Shown: positions 9,066-17,942 of the stretch, piece by piece
How positions within the stretch are numbered: the stretch's first letter is position 1
How the letters are laid out: every line of letters begins with the position of its first letter
Source: Candidatus Magnetobacterium casense
GTDB taxonomy: Bacteria; Nitrospirota; Thermodesulfovibrionia; Thermodesulfovibrionales; Magnetobacteriaceae
Length of the DNA: 53,570 bases
Assembly: GCF_000714715.1 (NCBI RefSeq)
Contig: NZ_JMFO01000022.1
Coordinates: 1 to 53,570, forward strand
Direction: 5' to 3'
Translations under genes and position numbers: made by a program
The notes under the pieces: generated by a model
Databases searched by the model: none
What the model saw: the letters and a program-made list of their open reading frames with translations, nothing else
What the model was told of the DNA's origin: nothing

Positions 9066-9395
9066 ATGTTTGACCTCGGAATGCAGGAAATCATCATGAT
9101 CTTTGTTGTGGCGCTGCTCGTCTTTGGCCCCAAGAGCCTGCCGGACCTTGCCAAAAAAATAGGTAAGGTGCTCGCTCAGATTAAGCGGATCATGTTTGAT
9201 GTCAGAAACCAGGTCAACTCCGCCATGTACGCAGAAGAACATAACCCCTTAAGTGAGGAACTCAATAACATAAAAAGAGAACTGCACGACATCAGGCTCA
9301 AGGCAAATGAGACAACATTACAAGAAAATTCCAGGCTGACAAAACAACCGGAAAATAAAGAGTCGGAAACGCAGGAGGAAAAGAAACAAAGTTGA
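9066..9395 (+). CDS. tatB: Sec-independent translocase TatA/TatB family protein, TatB-like
   Basis: 109 residues: one N-terminal membrane segment (EIIMIFVVALLVFGP), the hinge FGPKSLPDLAKKIGK, an amphipathic helix, and a charged C-terminal tail. The start MFDLGMQEI with Glu8 resembles TatB rather than TatA, as does the longer tail. It should form the substrate receptor with TatC for folded, twin-arginine-tagged proteins; the DUF362 protein at 33894 carries such a signal. The stop codon overlaps the tatC start (TTGA), indicating coupling. No separate short TatA is seen in the window. Confidence 0.85.
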   Translation: MFDLGMQEIIMIFVVALLVFGPKSLPDLAKKIGKVLAQIKRIMFDVRNQVNSAMYAEEHNPLSEELNNIKRELHDIRLKANETTLQENSRLTKQPENKESETQEEKKQS

Positions 9396-10193
9396 GTCAG
9401 GACGACAAAATGTCTTTCATCGATCACCTGGGCGAACTGAGACAGCGCCTGCTTATAACCATCGGTGCAGTCATTGTCGTCTTTATCTTCGCCTTTAACT
9501 ATTCCGAAGAGCTTTTAAGGTTTCTCATGTTCCCGATGGAAAATGAGCTTGTCTTTGCACTTAGGTCGCCTTTTGTCTCATTTGTCTCAAAGCATATGAA
9601 AAACGTCTCTCTGGTATTCCTCCAGCCCGCTGAGGCATTCTGGATGCACCTCAAGATAGCGATGATGGCAGCCGTGGTGACGGCAATGCCTGTGGTGCTG
9701 ACTCAGGTGTGGTTGTTTGTTGCGCCGGGGTTGTTGCCCAACGAAAGAAAGTTTGCACTGCCTTTTGTAGTGAGTGGATGTGTGCTGTTTCTGATGGGGG
9801 CGACCTTTTTGTTTTTTTGTCATCCTGCCATTTGCCCTGGGTTTTCTGCTGACCTATAAGACGCAGTCCCTTACGGCAATGATATCCATAGGCAGCTACG
9901 TGGACTTTAACATCAAGTTTTTGCTTGCCTTTGGGTTGGTCTTTGAGTTGCCCATAGTGATCCTGTTTCTGACCAGATTTGGATTTGTCACGCCCGAACG
10001 ACTGGCCAAAAGCAGAAAGTACGCAGCGATCTTTGCCTTTATCATCGCCGGAATACTCACGCCAACACCCGATGCCTTTAATCAGACGTTGATGGCCGTC
10101 CCTATTATTGTGTTGTATGAAATTGGTATAATTGCATCTAAGATTATATTTCCAAAGAGCAAGGAGATAGCAGTGGTACAGGAAGATACGTAA
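9392..10193 (+). pseudogene. tatC: Twin-arginine translocase subunit TatC, split by one extra T
   Basis: The first part encodes the TatC N-terminus (MSFIDHLGELRQRLL and the first membrane segments) and stops at 9859. The second part (ISIGSYVDFNIKFLLAFGLVFELP onward) continues in another frame to 10193. Reading past one T of the seven-T run at 9812-9818 joins them seamlessly as LFFFVILPFALGFLLTYKTQSL, giving a TatC of normal length with six membrane segments and the conserved FNIKFLLAFGLVFELP loop. The start is TTG 9392 overlapping the tatB stop, or ATG 9410. Because TatC is normally needed for Tat export, a sequencing error or transcript slippage in the T-run is as likely as true loss. Confidence 0.85.
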
Positions 10194-10765
10194 TGGTCTT
10201 ATCAGACAGAGACATAAAGAAGTGGCTGCAGGAGGGCAAACTTGCTATAGACCCCGCCCCTGATCTGTCAAAGCAGTTGGGGCCGTGTTCGTTAGACCTC
10301 AGACTGGGCAATGAGTTCTGTGTCTTTGAGCACAGCAAACACCCCTATATAGACCTGCGAGGCAGTTACAGCATAGAGGACATAATGAAGCGCGTGCAGA
10401 TACAGGATGACGAGGCGTTTATCATGCAGCCGGGGGACTTTGTCCTTGCCACGACCATAGAGTCGCTGCACATCCCCAACGACCTCGTAGGTCACATAGA
10501 CGGTCGCAGCACGCTGGGCAGGCTGGGGTTGATTATCCACGGTACAGCCTCGAAGTTTGACCCCGGCTGGCACGGCAAGGCCACGCTGGAGCTTAGTAAC
10601 ATCGGTCGGATGCCGTTGGCCCTGTATCCGGGGATGCGCATCTGTGCCTTTACCTTTGAGTTACTGTCAAGCCCTGCCGAAATGCCCTACGACAAAAACC
10701 CTCGCTCCAAGTACGTCAAGCAAGACACCGTTGAACCTGGCAAGCTCTCTCCTGAAGACCTATAG
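10193..10765 (+). CDS. dcd: dCTP deaminase
   Basis: 190 residues. The signature GRSTLGRLGLIIHGTA, followed by DPGWHGKATLEL, matches dCTP deaminases, with the catalytic glutamate in TLEL and the substrate-binding serine/arginine in GRST. The protein converts dCTP to dUTP (in some homologues also to dUMP) for thymidylate synthesis in the cytoplasm. Its ATG overlaps the tatC stop codon (TAATG), so the two are translationally coupled. Full length for the family. The pairing with tat genes looks like a genomic convenience rather than a functional link. Confidence 0.93.
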   Translation: MVLSDRDIKKWLQEGKLAIDPAPDLSKQLGPCSLDLRLGNEFCVFEHSKHPYIDLRGSYSIEDIMKRVQIQDDEAFIMQPGDFVLATTIESLHIPNDLVGHIDGRSTLGRLGLIIHGTASKFDPGWHGKATLELSNIGRMPLALYPGMRICAFTFELLSSPAEMPYDKNPRSKYVKQDTVEPGKLSPEDL

Positions 10766-11423
10766 CCTGACCACCGTGTTGTTTGACATTGGTTCGACGC
10801 TGGTAAACAGCCCGGGGCGTTCACCAAATGCCTTAATAGCCGGATTTATCAACAAACCCGGCATTGGCTCCGCCGACATTGGCAGCATCATCATGCAGGA
10901 GGACTTCAGCGGACCTGATGAGGTGTGCGTGCGTCTTGAGGGCGCATTTGGCGGCATAGACCCCGGTGTCAGGGAGGACATTGCCAGGCTGTGGGCGACC
11001 CAATCTGCCTCGCTGGAGAAGCTCCGCGTCTCAGGGGATGTCGTCAGGTGTTTCAAGGATGCCGGCTGTAAAATAGGGGTTGTCTCAAACATGTGGAGGC
11101 CCTACTACGAGGCATTTAAGGATGCCTGTCCTGAACTGTTGGAACTCATAGACTACCAGGCGTTGAGTTTTAAGGAGGGTTACAAGAAGCCCGCCCCGGA
11201 GATTTTTCTGACAACGCTGAATGCCCTTGATGCCATCCCGCAGGCAACGCTCATGGTTGGCGATACGTATGACAACGACATCGGACCGGCCATCGCCCTG
11301 GGAATGAAGACCGTATGGGTCTTGTCGCGCATTGAGCATGAGCGTCAGGCACTCATCGGGGTAATCAACGGGCAACGGCCAAAACCCCTGTGCTGCGTTG
11401 AAGGCATCAGCGACTTCGTATAG
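10731..11423 (+). CDS. HAD-superfamily hydrolase
   Basis: About 230 residues. Motif I is VLFDIGSTLV (nucleophile Asp; the usual second acid two residues on is Gly, as in several HAD subgroups), motif II VVSNM, motif III lysine in EGYKKPAPEIF, and motif IV VGDTYDNDI. Probably a phosphatase of small phosphorylated metabolites; the substrate cannot be told. The true start is uncertain: TTG 10731 overlaps dcd by 35 bases, GTG 10776 leaves only three residues before the nucleophile. Longer readings back to 10557 are just dcd in another frame. Confidence 0.8.
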   Translation: MNLASSLLKTYSLTTVLFDIGSTLVNSPGRSPNALIAGFINKPGIGSADIGSIIMQEDFSGPDEVCVRLEGAFGGIDPGVREDIARLWATQSASLEKLRVSGDVVRCFKDAGCKIGVVSNMWRPYYEAFKDACPELLELIDYQALSFKEGYKKPAPEIFLTTLNALDAIPQATLMVGDTYDNDIGPAIALGMKTVWVLSRIEHERQALIGVINGQRPKPLCCVEGISDFV

Positions 11424-11424
11424 A

Positions 11425-11460
11425 GGGAAGAAGAAGAAGGGGGCCAGCCCCCTTGACCCC
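11425..11460. repeat. GC-rich palindrome after the HAD gene
   Basis: The stem GGGGGC-CA-GCCCCC followed by CTTGACCCC repeats the core phrase of the window's dispersed GC-rich repeat. It lies directly between the HAD stop and the DUF2318 gene and may terminate or process the transcript. Confidence 0.5.
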
Positions 11461-11472
11461 TTAAATGTCATT

Positions 11473-11892
11473 GTGGCCTTTGTTTATGTGCTGGTGGTTT
11501 TAGGTCTTTTATCGTGTGAATCTCAGGTCGGTCACTTAACGCCAACGCAGAGGGGGGCAGAGCTGATATTTGACGTGACAACGTTGAAGGGGGAAGTGCC
11601 TAAGTTTTACACTTACAGGTATCAGGGTAAGAAAATTAACTTTTTTGTTATCAAGGTGGATGGTAGGGTGATGTCGTTCCTTGACGCTTGCAAGTCGTGT
11701 TATCAGAGGAAGTTGGGGTTTGAGTTTCACGATGGTTACTTTATGTGCAGGTCGTGTAAGACTAGTTACTCCGTGCATGAGATCGAAAAGGGGATCAGCA
11801 ATTGTATGCCGGTAAAAATAGATGGCAGACGACAGGGTGATGACTATCGGATAAGCGTCTCAACCCTTGAGGGTATGGCGTATATGTTTTAG
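11473..11892 (+). CDS. DUF2318-type Fe-S/metal-binding lipoprotein
   Basis: About 139 residues. A hydrophobic N-terminus ends in a lipobox-like LLSC, so the mature protein is probably membrane-anchored. The C-terminal half has the DUF2318 pattern: DACKSCYQR, YFMCRSCKTSY, and a final SNCMPVKI, giving two CxxC pairs plus a single cysteine that could bind an iron-sulfur cluster or other metal. The start is uncertain: GTG 11473 keeps the signal sequence intact, and the reading upstream runs into the palindrome. Function is unknown; DUF2318 proteins are often associated with metal uptake or membrane redox systems. Confidence 0.65.
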   Translation: MAFVYVLVVLGLLSCESQVGHLTPTQRGAELIFDVTTLKGEVPKFYTYRYQGKKINFFVIKVDGRVMSFLDACKSCYQRKLGFEFHDGYFMCRSCKTSYSVHEIEKGISNCMPVKIDGRRQGDDYRISVSTLEGMAYMF

Positions 11893-11904
11893 CTGAGGTC
11901 TGGG

Positions 11905-13059
11905 CTACTTCTTTAAACTTAGGCTGTCACTTTCAAAAAATATGTCTTCTTTGATACCCTTGCTCAGGAGAAACTTGACTACTTCTACCGGTTTAAAGAA
12001 CAGTCTCAGTTTCCACAACTTCTTGCCGGCATCGTTGACAATAGCCCCGTCGAGCTTGTCTATGACGTTAGATAGGGCATCGATGGCCTTTTCACTAAAA
12101 TCGCTTCTTATCCTTAACTTCTCTGCCAATACGTTTGCATCGTGCAGGTCGATGAGAAACCTCCTGACAACGGATTTCACCGACAGGAGATAGCCTTTAC
12201 CGGAGTCAGACTTTAAAAACCCGGGTACGTCTAACAGGAAGGACGTGAGCGATTTAACATCAGGCAGATTACCCAGGTACTTTATATCCACGGCGTATTT
12301 GTCACTGCAATGTCTCAGCAGTGTGCTTGCCAATTGCTGTGCCTGCTCATGGGCAATCCTGTTTAGCACCAGAAAGGGTTGAAATTTGCAACTCACCTCC
12401 TGGACAAGAGGAAAGACCTCCGGATCGATCTCCCTGACCCGATTAACAAACCAGCTCAACATTGTAGACTCATCATGGGCACAGGCCTGCCCCAGGTCTC
12501 GTACAATGGCTCCAATATCCTTGTGCTTTCCAAACACCGTCACCATCTTTCTAAACAACGCCCCCTGGATAAACCTGTATGCGTTCATCACGGCTCCCGG
12601 TTCGGGCACGGTCACCAAAAACCCTCTATCGGAAAATATGAAGAAGTCCAGTGTACTCAGGTCCATACCCGCACCGAGATCGATGACGATGAAATCGGCA
12701 TCCAGCGTGTACAGATGTCTTATCAGTTTGATCTTTAGTTCCGCAGCGGGGTTTGACATCGTGGGGGAGTAATGCGCACCGCTTATTAAACTCAGATTGG
12801 TTATCGGGGTCTTTACGACGATATCATTGAGAGAGCTAACCTTCTTGTGTATGAAGTGAAACAACGACAACGTCTTGTCAATTACACCGAAATAGGTATG
12901 GAGATTAGCCCCACCCAGGTCAAGGTCTACGACTATGACTCTATAGCCCATCATGGCCAGTGTCGTCGAAAGGGTCACGGAGAATATACTCTTGCCCACC
13001 CCTCCCTTACCTCCTGCCACTGCCAGGATGTGACCGCCCTTTTTGGGGAACTCAGTCAT
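11905..13059 (-). CDS. MinD/ParA-superfamily ATPase (FlhG-like)
   Basis: 384 residues. The deviant Walker A is GGKGGVGKS near residue 16-24, followed by VIVVDLDLGGANLHTYFG (switch I) and FIVIDLGAGMDLSTLDFF (switch II). This combination is typical of FlhG/MinD-like positioning ATPases that dimerise on ATP and bind membrane. The C-terminal 150 residues are helical and extend beyond usual MinD length. No flagellar or division genes are adjacent, so its cargo is unknown. It is convergent with the DUF2318 gene (12-base gap) and follows a possible small gene on the same strand. Confidence 0.82.
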   Translation of the reverse strand: MTEFPKKGGHILAVAGGKGGVGKSIFSVTLSTTLAMMGYRVIVVDLDLGGANLHTYFGVIDKTLSLFHFIHKKVSSLNDIVVKTPITNLSLISGAHYSPTMSNPAAELKIKLIRHLYTLDADFIVIDLGAGMDLSTLDFFIFSDRGFLVTVPEPGAVMNAYRFIQGALFRKMVTVFGKHKDIGAIVRDLGQACAHDESTMLSWFVNRVREIDPEVFPLVQEVSCKFQPFLVLNRIAHEQAQQLASTLLRHCSDKYAVDIKYLGNLPDVKSLTSFLLDVPGFLKSDSGKGYLLSVKSVVRRFLIDLHDANVLAEKLRIRSDFSEKAIDALSNVIDKLDGAIVNDAGKKLWKLRLFFKPVEVVKFLLSKGIKEDIFFESDSLSLKK

Positions 13060-13095
13060 TACCGTTAATTACTCGGCAGCAAAGGGATACGGCAC

Positions 13096-13248
13096 TCAGT
13101 ATATGAACCAATGCATAACCCTCTCCCAGCTTTTGGCAAAGGACAGGGCATACTCCTTCCTCAGTCCAACTCGCATGAGAAAACAGTACACATGCAAGGC
13201 ATTGAGGTAATGCTGTACGAGATGTCGTATATCTCTATGATTTTTCAT
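13096..13248 (-). CDS. Possible small protein upstream of the ATPase gene
   Basis: A 50-codon reading frame starting MKNHRDIRHLVQHYLNALHVYC, rich in His, Arg and hydrophobic residues and probably helical. It ends 36 bases before the ATPase gene on the same strand, the right spacing for an operon. No clear ribosome site precedes it and I do not recognise it, so it may be spurious. The remainder of the 13060-13500 gap shows nothing else. Confidence 0.3.
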   Translation of the reverse strand: MKNHRDIRHLVQHYLNALHVYCFLMRVGLRKEYALSFAKSWERVMHWFIY

Positions 13249-13502
13249 AATACGTATAGAGGCAATTATTATACCAGAGACACTTGTTATTTTACTACCA
13301 CTGTCAGGGAAACAAACATACAACCTCTTAGGCTATTCTTGCCCGATATTGGTAAGGATTGCCTCAACCTGGAAAACTCTTCCCACGGATATACCTGTGT
13401 TGGTTATGCAGACATCAGTACGGAGAATTGACACTTTATGACAGTCTATCATCACAGAAATATTTACAGCAAGAATTTATGTACCCAGGCAATTGGGGTG
13501 CC

Positions 13503-13531
13503 TTGTTATAGGCACGTGATTATGCTATACT
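13503..13531 (+). promoter_or_regulatory. Sigma-70-type promoter of the GGDEF-EAL gene
   Basis: TTGTTA (13503-13508), a 17-base spacer, and TATACT (13526-13531) lie 35 bases before the GGDEF-EAL start codon. Both boxes and the spacing are close to consensus. Confidence 0.6.
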
Positions 13532-13566
13532 AATAGGGAGTTCAACTGAGCATATCGGGAATTAGG

Positions 13567-15384
13567 ATGAAGGATATGGCCATAAAAAAAGACTTGCTGC
13601 TTTTTGAAACAAGACTGCTTGAGAAGTTTATAATCACAGCGGAGCTGATCAGGGATTGGAAACCCCATGTCATGTCATTGCTACGGGAGATCAATGAGTA
13701 CATAGAGACGTTTAATCTCTTCACGGCATTTAAGACGACCGAGGAAGGGGGTTACGACGTGGAGGTATTTTGGCGACACCAGCCCGACAGTCAGACAATA
13801 CAAGCATTCGAAGAGCTAATAAAGAAAAGCCTGCAACATGACAACAGAACCCCCGCAGACCTACAATGTAATATAGTCCATGATGTTGCAGACAGGGCCA
13901 TTACAATGTGCGATACGGTCCCGGTGTCCAGGGTCAAGGCGCTTAAGACCTCAGAGGTAGACGGCATTGTTGGTATAACAACAAACTTCCAGAATCGTGG
14001 GGAACCCGAAATGGATTCTCTTGCAGAGAGCGCTCTCAATATCTTTGCCAATGTGGCAGGCTCGATCAAGGTCATCCACGGCTATACCAGGGAGATGGCG
14101 TTTTACGCCACGCGCGACCCCCTTACTAACCTCTTTAACCAACGGGTGTTCTGGGAACTCTTGCAGTATGAATCCGGCAGGGCACACAGACGCAACTACA
14201 GTTTTGGGCTGATGGTCATAGACTTCGATAACTTCAAGACGATAAACGACAGCTATGGGCATCACTTTGGTGACAGGTTTTTGCAGTTGGCGGCGCTAAA
14301 GCTGCGTCAGTCCCTGCGCGATGGCGATATCCTGGCCAGATACGGCGGGGATGAATTCACGATAATCCTGCCCGAAACCACCGAAGAACAGGCCATGCTT
14401 GTGGCCACAAGACTGACCAACGACCTGGAGTCCCTGGACCTTAAAGACCCCGCCGGTAGAAAAATAAGAACCACCGCATCCATAGGCATTGCCATATGTC
14501 CCACGCACTCCAGAGACGTCAAGGAACTCTTCCGCATAGCAGACAGCGCCATGTACAAGTCCAAGAAAAAGGGCAAAAACATGATAAGCCTGCCCACCAA
14601 TGAAGACATAACAACCGTATCTCTTCAGAACAAGGAAAAAAGCCTTTTCCTGCTCAACGCCGTAAATAAAAAGGAAAATATCATCCCCCATTTCCAGCCA
14701 ATTATAAACGTACAAACCGGCGCAACTGAGATAAATGAACTGCTCATGAGACTGGTAAAAGACGAAAAACTCATGGTTGCCGGGGAGTTTATAGATGTTG
14801 CCGAGGACATCGGCATAGTACACAAGCTGGACTATATAATTATAGAAAAGGCCTTTGACAAAATCCATACAGAGGGTTATACGGGAAGACTCTTTGTCAA
14901 TCTCTCACCGCGATCGCTGACCATCACGCGGTTTATACCTACCATCGTAACGTTGGCCACCGACTACGGGATACAACCATCAAACGTTGTCTTTAAACTT
15001 ACCGAGCAAGATGCGGTTAAGAATCTTGCCGTAGTGGAGAGGTTTGTCCTTGATCTGAGGCACGAGGGATTTCAGTTTGCCATAGAGGACTTTGGCTCCG
15101 GCTTCTCGTCATATCACTACATAAAGAGAATACCCATTGATTACATAAAGATCGAAGGAGAGTTTATCAGGGGCATGTTTAAGGACGTCATATACCATGC
15201 CTTCGTAAAGAGTATAGCGACCCTTGCTATGGAGTTAAACATAAGGACAGTGGCAAAATACGTTGAGACCCCCGAGACCCTTAAAGAGCTTGCACTGATG
15301 TCAGTGGACTATGCCCAGGGGTATTTTATTGGTATGCCCTCAGGGGTTATGAACAATCTACTTGCTGTAAAGAAAATTCTATGA
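13567..15384 (+). CDS. GGDEF-EAL protein (c-di-GMP signalling)
   Basis: 605 residues with no membrane segment. Residues about 1-175 form a variable N-terminal sensory region. The GGDEF domain is intact (ARYGGDEF, residues 257-264) and has an RxxD inhibitory site (RDGD, 251-254), so it is a likely diguanylate cyclase. The EAL domain starts around 370: ELL replaces EAL at 391, NLSPRSL and LTEQDA are kept, but the DDFG motif is EDFG, the KxD is KIEGEF, and AEGVET has become AKYVET. Several phosphodiesterase catalytic positions are therefore altered and the domain may only bind c-di-GMP. Transcribed alone. Confidence 0.9.
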   Translation: MKDMAIKKDLLLFETRLLEKFIITAELIRDWKPHVMSLLREINEYIETFNLFTAFKTTEEGGYDVEVFWRHQPDSQTIQAFEELIKKSLQHDNRTPADLQCNIVHDVADRAITMCDTVPVSRVKALKTSEVDGIVGITTNFQNRGEPEMDSLAESALNIFANVAGSIKVIHGYTREMAFYATRDPLTNLFNQRVFWELLQYESGRAHRRNYSFGLMVIDFDNFKTINDSYGHHFGDRFLQLAALKLRQSLRDGDILARYGGDEFTIILPETTEEQAMLVATRLTNDLESLDLKDPAGRKIRTTASIGIAICPTHSRDVKELFRIADSAMYKSKKKGKNMISLPTNEDITTVSLQNKEKSLFLLNAVNKKENIIPHFQPIINVQTGATEINELLMRLVKDEKLMVAGEFIDVAEDIGIVHKLDYIIIEKAFDKIHTEGYTGRLFVNLSPRSLTITRFIPTIVTLATDYGIQPSNVVFKLTEQDAVKNLAVVERFVLDLRHEGFQFAIEDFGSGFSSYHYIKRIPIDYIKIEGEFIRGMFKDVIYHAFVKSIATLAMELNIRTVAKYVETPETLKELALMSVDYAQGYFIGMPSGVMNNLLAVKKIL

Positions 15385-15496
15385 CGATATAATAGCACCT
15401 GCCATGAGCGAAGGGGGTTCGGCGCCGCTTCTTTGCCGCTCCAGGGCGTTTTTGGCCCATTTAGCCTCTCTATAATTGTGGCCAGGTACTTATGGC

Positions 15497-16339
15497 TTAG
15501 TTCTTCAATACTTTAAATGCGCTATTAGTGTCCTCCCATGTACGGATTGAGCCGTAAAGAGCAGAAACCGAAAAATGTATGATATTATAGGTTAGCCTCA
15601 AAATGCGTTGAATATCTTCTGAATTCATATGCTTGCCAAATAGTTTTTTGGATCCTACAGACAAAATATGGATTAAATCTTTACCGCAACATACTTGCAT
15701 AACATCGTAATTACGTGTCATTTTATTATGAATGTCAGCTTCTAAATCGTTTTCGTTGAGTCTCGATTGCATGTTTGATTTTAACAACACATCTTTTATC
15801 ATTTTTTTTACATCAATTGATAGTGTCACGTGATCAATAAATACTTCGTATTTAATATCTTTGAATATCAAATCTAAATTTTTTTGAGTTCTTGACGAAA
15901 TCCAACGCAGATATCCGATAGGCAGTGCGTTATTAGTTAGCAAATCAAGTACATTAGATGTCTTAAGTTTGTCTGAAGAACGATATTCAGAAATAAACTT
16001 ATCAAATGCAGCGGATTGTAAGATCATTGTTTCAATATCATGTGTATCCGTCATTAATAAATTCTTGCTTGTTATAACATAATTATCCAAGCGCCAATAA
16101 TCTGCATCAACAACAGCAAGGATTCCATGAAACTTGCCTGTTTCAAGAATCTCAAGTATCTTAATTACTTTCTCCCTGCCATATCCACTAAGAATCCTGC
16201 AACTTGAGGCATTTATAAAATCCCCGTATAAACGCACATCTGTTTCTCCCTCGACAATAAAAAAAGAACCTCCATAACCGGAAGTACGAGTCATTCTGAT
16301 ACTGTTAGCCACTCTGTGTGGTTCAATGATGTCTTTCAT
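15497..16339 (-). CDS. DUF4435 (TOPRIM-like) protein, AriB-like partner of the AAA ATPase
   Basis: 280 residues. The N-terminal third has the TOPRIM pattern: FFIVEGETDVRLYGDF with a conserved glutamate at E30, then ILAVVDADYW with D78 and D80. This is the layout of DUF4435 proteins, including AriB, the toxin nuclease of the PARIS anti-phage system. The start codon overlaps the stop of the ATPase gene (ATGA), so the two are made together. In PARIS the ATPase holds the TOPRIM effector inactive until a phage trigger releases it. The match to PARIS rests on domain content and gene order; related AAA/DUF4435 pairs with other roles exist. Confidence 0.75.
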   Translation of the reverse strand: MKDIIEPHRVANSIRMTRTSGYGGSFFIVEGETDVRLYGDFINASSCRILSGYGREKVIKILEILETGKFHGILAVVDADYWRLDNYVITSKNLLMTDTHDIETMILQSAAFDKFISEYRSSDKLKTSNVLDLLTNNALPIGYLRWISSRTQKNLDLIFKDIKYEVFIDHVTLSIDVKKMIKDVLLKSNMQSRLNENDLEADIHNKMTRNYDVMQVCCGKDLIHILSVGSKKLFGKHMNSEDIQRILRLTYNIIHFSVSALYGSIRTWEDTNSAFKVLKN

Positions 16340-17649
16340 TTTTCAGGACCTTTCAGCGCTATAGTAAAATCCCAGTAATCTTTAATAATGTCTGGAGAGT
16401 GTGTTGCAATCAAGACATCAAAATTCAAAAGATTGGCAATCTCTTTCAAATCGCTTAAAAATTTATACTGCCACTCTATATGTAAGGATATTTCAGGCTC
16501 ATCGATTAAGATAAGCGAATTTGGCGAAACTTCAAACAACAACTCATAAGTAATAACCAACTCATGCTGTTCCCCTGAAGACAGATATTTAAGTTGCAGG
16601 GGTTTACCATTTGAAGTTTTAAAGGTAAAACCGTTTTCTCTATCAATGGACATAGATTTGTAAGAAAACCTTGTACTTATTGTATTTTTAAAAAGCTCTA
16701 TCCGTTTTTTGATTTCATCAAATATGGCAAGTTTTTTCTCCATATCTTCGGCGTACACCGATAGTACCTCTTTGTTTTGAGCATTAATGTCAGGCATATT
16801 CATTACTGCTCCAGTCTCATCAAGAAGTCCTACTTCCATAAGCGCTGCTCTTTTTTTCTCCAGTGAATCTAATTTAGCTTTTAACTCATCTGTATTAATA
16901 TTTGATCCGGGACTATTTTTAAATAGTCTGGCAGGAAATGTCCCGTCAAGTTCTTGTGATAAGGATGCGTAGTCAGATAGTTTTAGCTTAATAGCTTCAA
17001 CAAGTCTTCCGGAATACTCTTCAACGACAGATAAAAACTTACGTGAACGTTTCGGATAACCTTTTGTAGTTTGCAAAGGTGCGAATTTTAAAAGTCTCTG
17101 AGTTTTTATGAAACTAATAGAAACTGACTTTATCATCTCCTTCAACCAGTCAGGTTCATCGGTAATTTTTTTGACAGACAACTGTTTACCAAATATTTCA
17201 AATACTTCTTTCAAAGAAAGTTCTTCTCCTGTAAGTAGATAGAACCAAGTGGAAGTACCTACTTGTACTATACCCGGTATTTCATCTTCTATCAGCTTAT
17301 GAGGGATATCCATGTCTTCGATTCTATTTGGTCTCAAAACAAATTCTCCTACTATTGTTTTACCCTCCGTGTACTCAAATTTTATGTCTGTATCCTTACT
17401 GTCGTCAGCGTCATTTTTAAGGGCACTAAACCTGCTTCCATTATCAAATGTAATAGTCAGTTCACTAAAAGGGGTAACAGTGATATCATGATAGCTTCCC
17501 TTAAAAAAACTATCTATTATTGTCAGCATCACAGTTTTACCAAAACCGTTTGGACCGTGAATAATTGTAATATGTTCATGTGTATTTATTGGTATCTTAT
17601 GATTAAAGATGCCAAACAATCCCTTTACCTCAATTTCTTTTATCTTCAT
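16336..17649 (-). CDS. AAA_15/AAA_21-type ATPase, AriA-like
   Basis: 437 residues of the ABC/SMC-like ATPase group. Walker A is HGPNGFGKT (31-39), the signature is YLSSGEQHELV (about 357), Walker B is LILIDEPEISLH (about 381), and the H-loop is ATHSPD. The middle (about 180-320) is helical and may be a short coiled-coil. It is the first gene of a two-gene operon with the DUF4435 protein. It would sense an invading-phage signal and control the nuclease. Both genes are noticeably more AT-rich than the neighbouring genes, a sign of horizontal acquisition. Confidence 0.78.
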   Translation of the reverse strand: MKIKEIEVKGLFGIFNHKIPINTHEHITIIHGPNGFGKTVMLTIIDSFFKGSYHDITVTPFSELTITFDNGSRFSALKNDADDSKDTDIKFEYTEGKTIVGEFVLRPNRIEDMDIPHKLIEDEIPGIVQVGTSTWFYLLTGEELSLKEVFEIFGKQLSVKKITDEPDWLKEMIKSVSISFIKTQRLLKFAPLQTTKGYPKRSRKFLSVVEEYSGRLVEAIKLKLSDYASLSQELDGTFPARLFKNSPGSNINTDELKAKLDSLEKKRAALMEVGLLDETGAVMNMPDINAQNKEVLSVYAEDMEKKLAIFDEIKKRIELFKNTISTRFSYKSMSIDRENGFTFKTSNGKPLQLKYLSSGEQHELVITYELLFEVSPNSLILIDEPEISLHIEWQYKFLSDLKEIANLLNFDVLIATHSPDIIKDYWDFTIALKGPEK

Positions 17650-17743
17650 CCTGGTTTACCTCTCTGTCAGTTAACATGTCTTTATAGCCTGAAATATACC
17701 CAAGTATTTGTAACAGCTAAAAAGATACTTAATTGCCTTTTAG

Positions 17744-17771
17744 GTTATAGAAAATCGATACATATTGTCAA
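17744..17771 (-). promoter_or_regulatory. Promoter of the AAA/DUF4435 operon
   Basis: On the minus strand TTGACA (17771-17766), 16 bases, then TATAAC (17749-17744). It lies about 95 bases before the ATPase start, which has a GAGAGG ribosome site. Confidence 0.6.
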
Positions 17772-17799
17772 CAGTATCATAAAAAAGGGTGCATAAATT

Positions 17800-17890
17800 T
17801 TTGGTGGTGAGGCACCCCCGCCATAAATGTTTTTTCTTTGGGATAAGGTGCCACCATTTTTTTATGAACCCATAAAAAAGCCTACAAATA
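17800..17890. terminator. Stem-loop-rich gap between the ATPase operon and the large unknown gene
   Basis: GGTGGTGAGGCACCCCCGCC and GGTGCCACC arms flank T-runs on both strands (17838-17863), and phrases match the GC-rich repeat family. Probably a terminator for the large gene on the minus strand. Confidence 0.35.
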
Positions 17891-17942
17891 TTAGGTTCAG
17901 AAGAGAGTCAGGCCGGCTCGTGGCACTTATCCTGTAATCGGC

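Noticed and set aside
10557..10730. N-terminal extension of the HAD protein
   Set aside because: It is the dcd coding sequence read in another frame and not protein-like.
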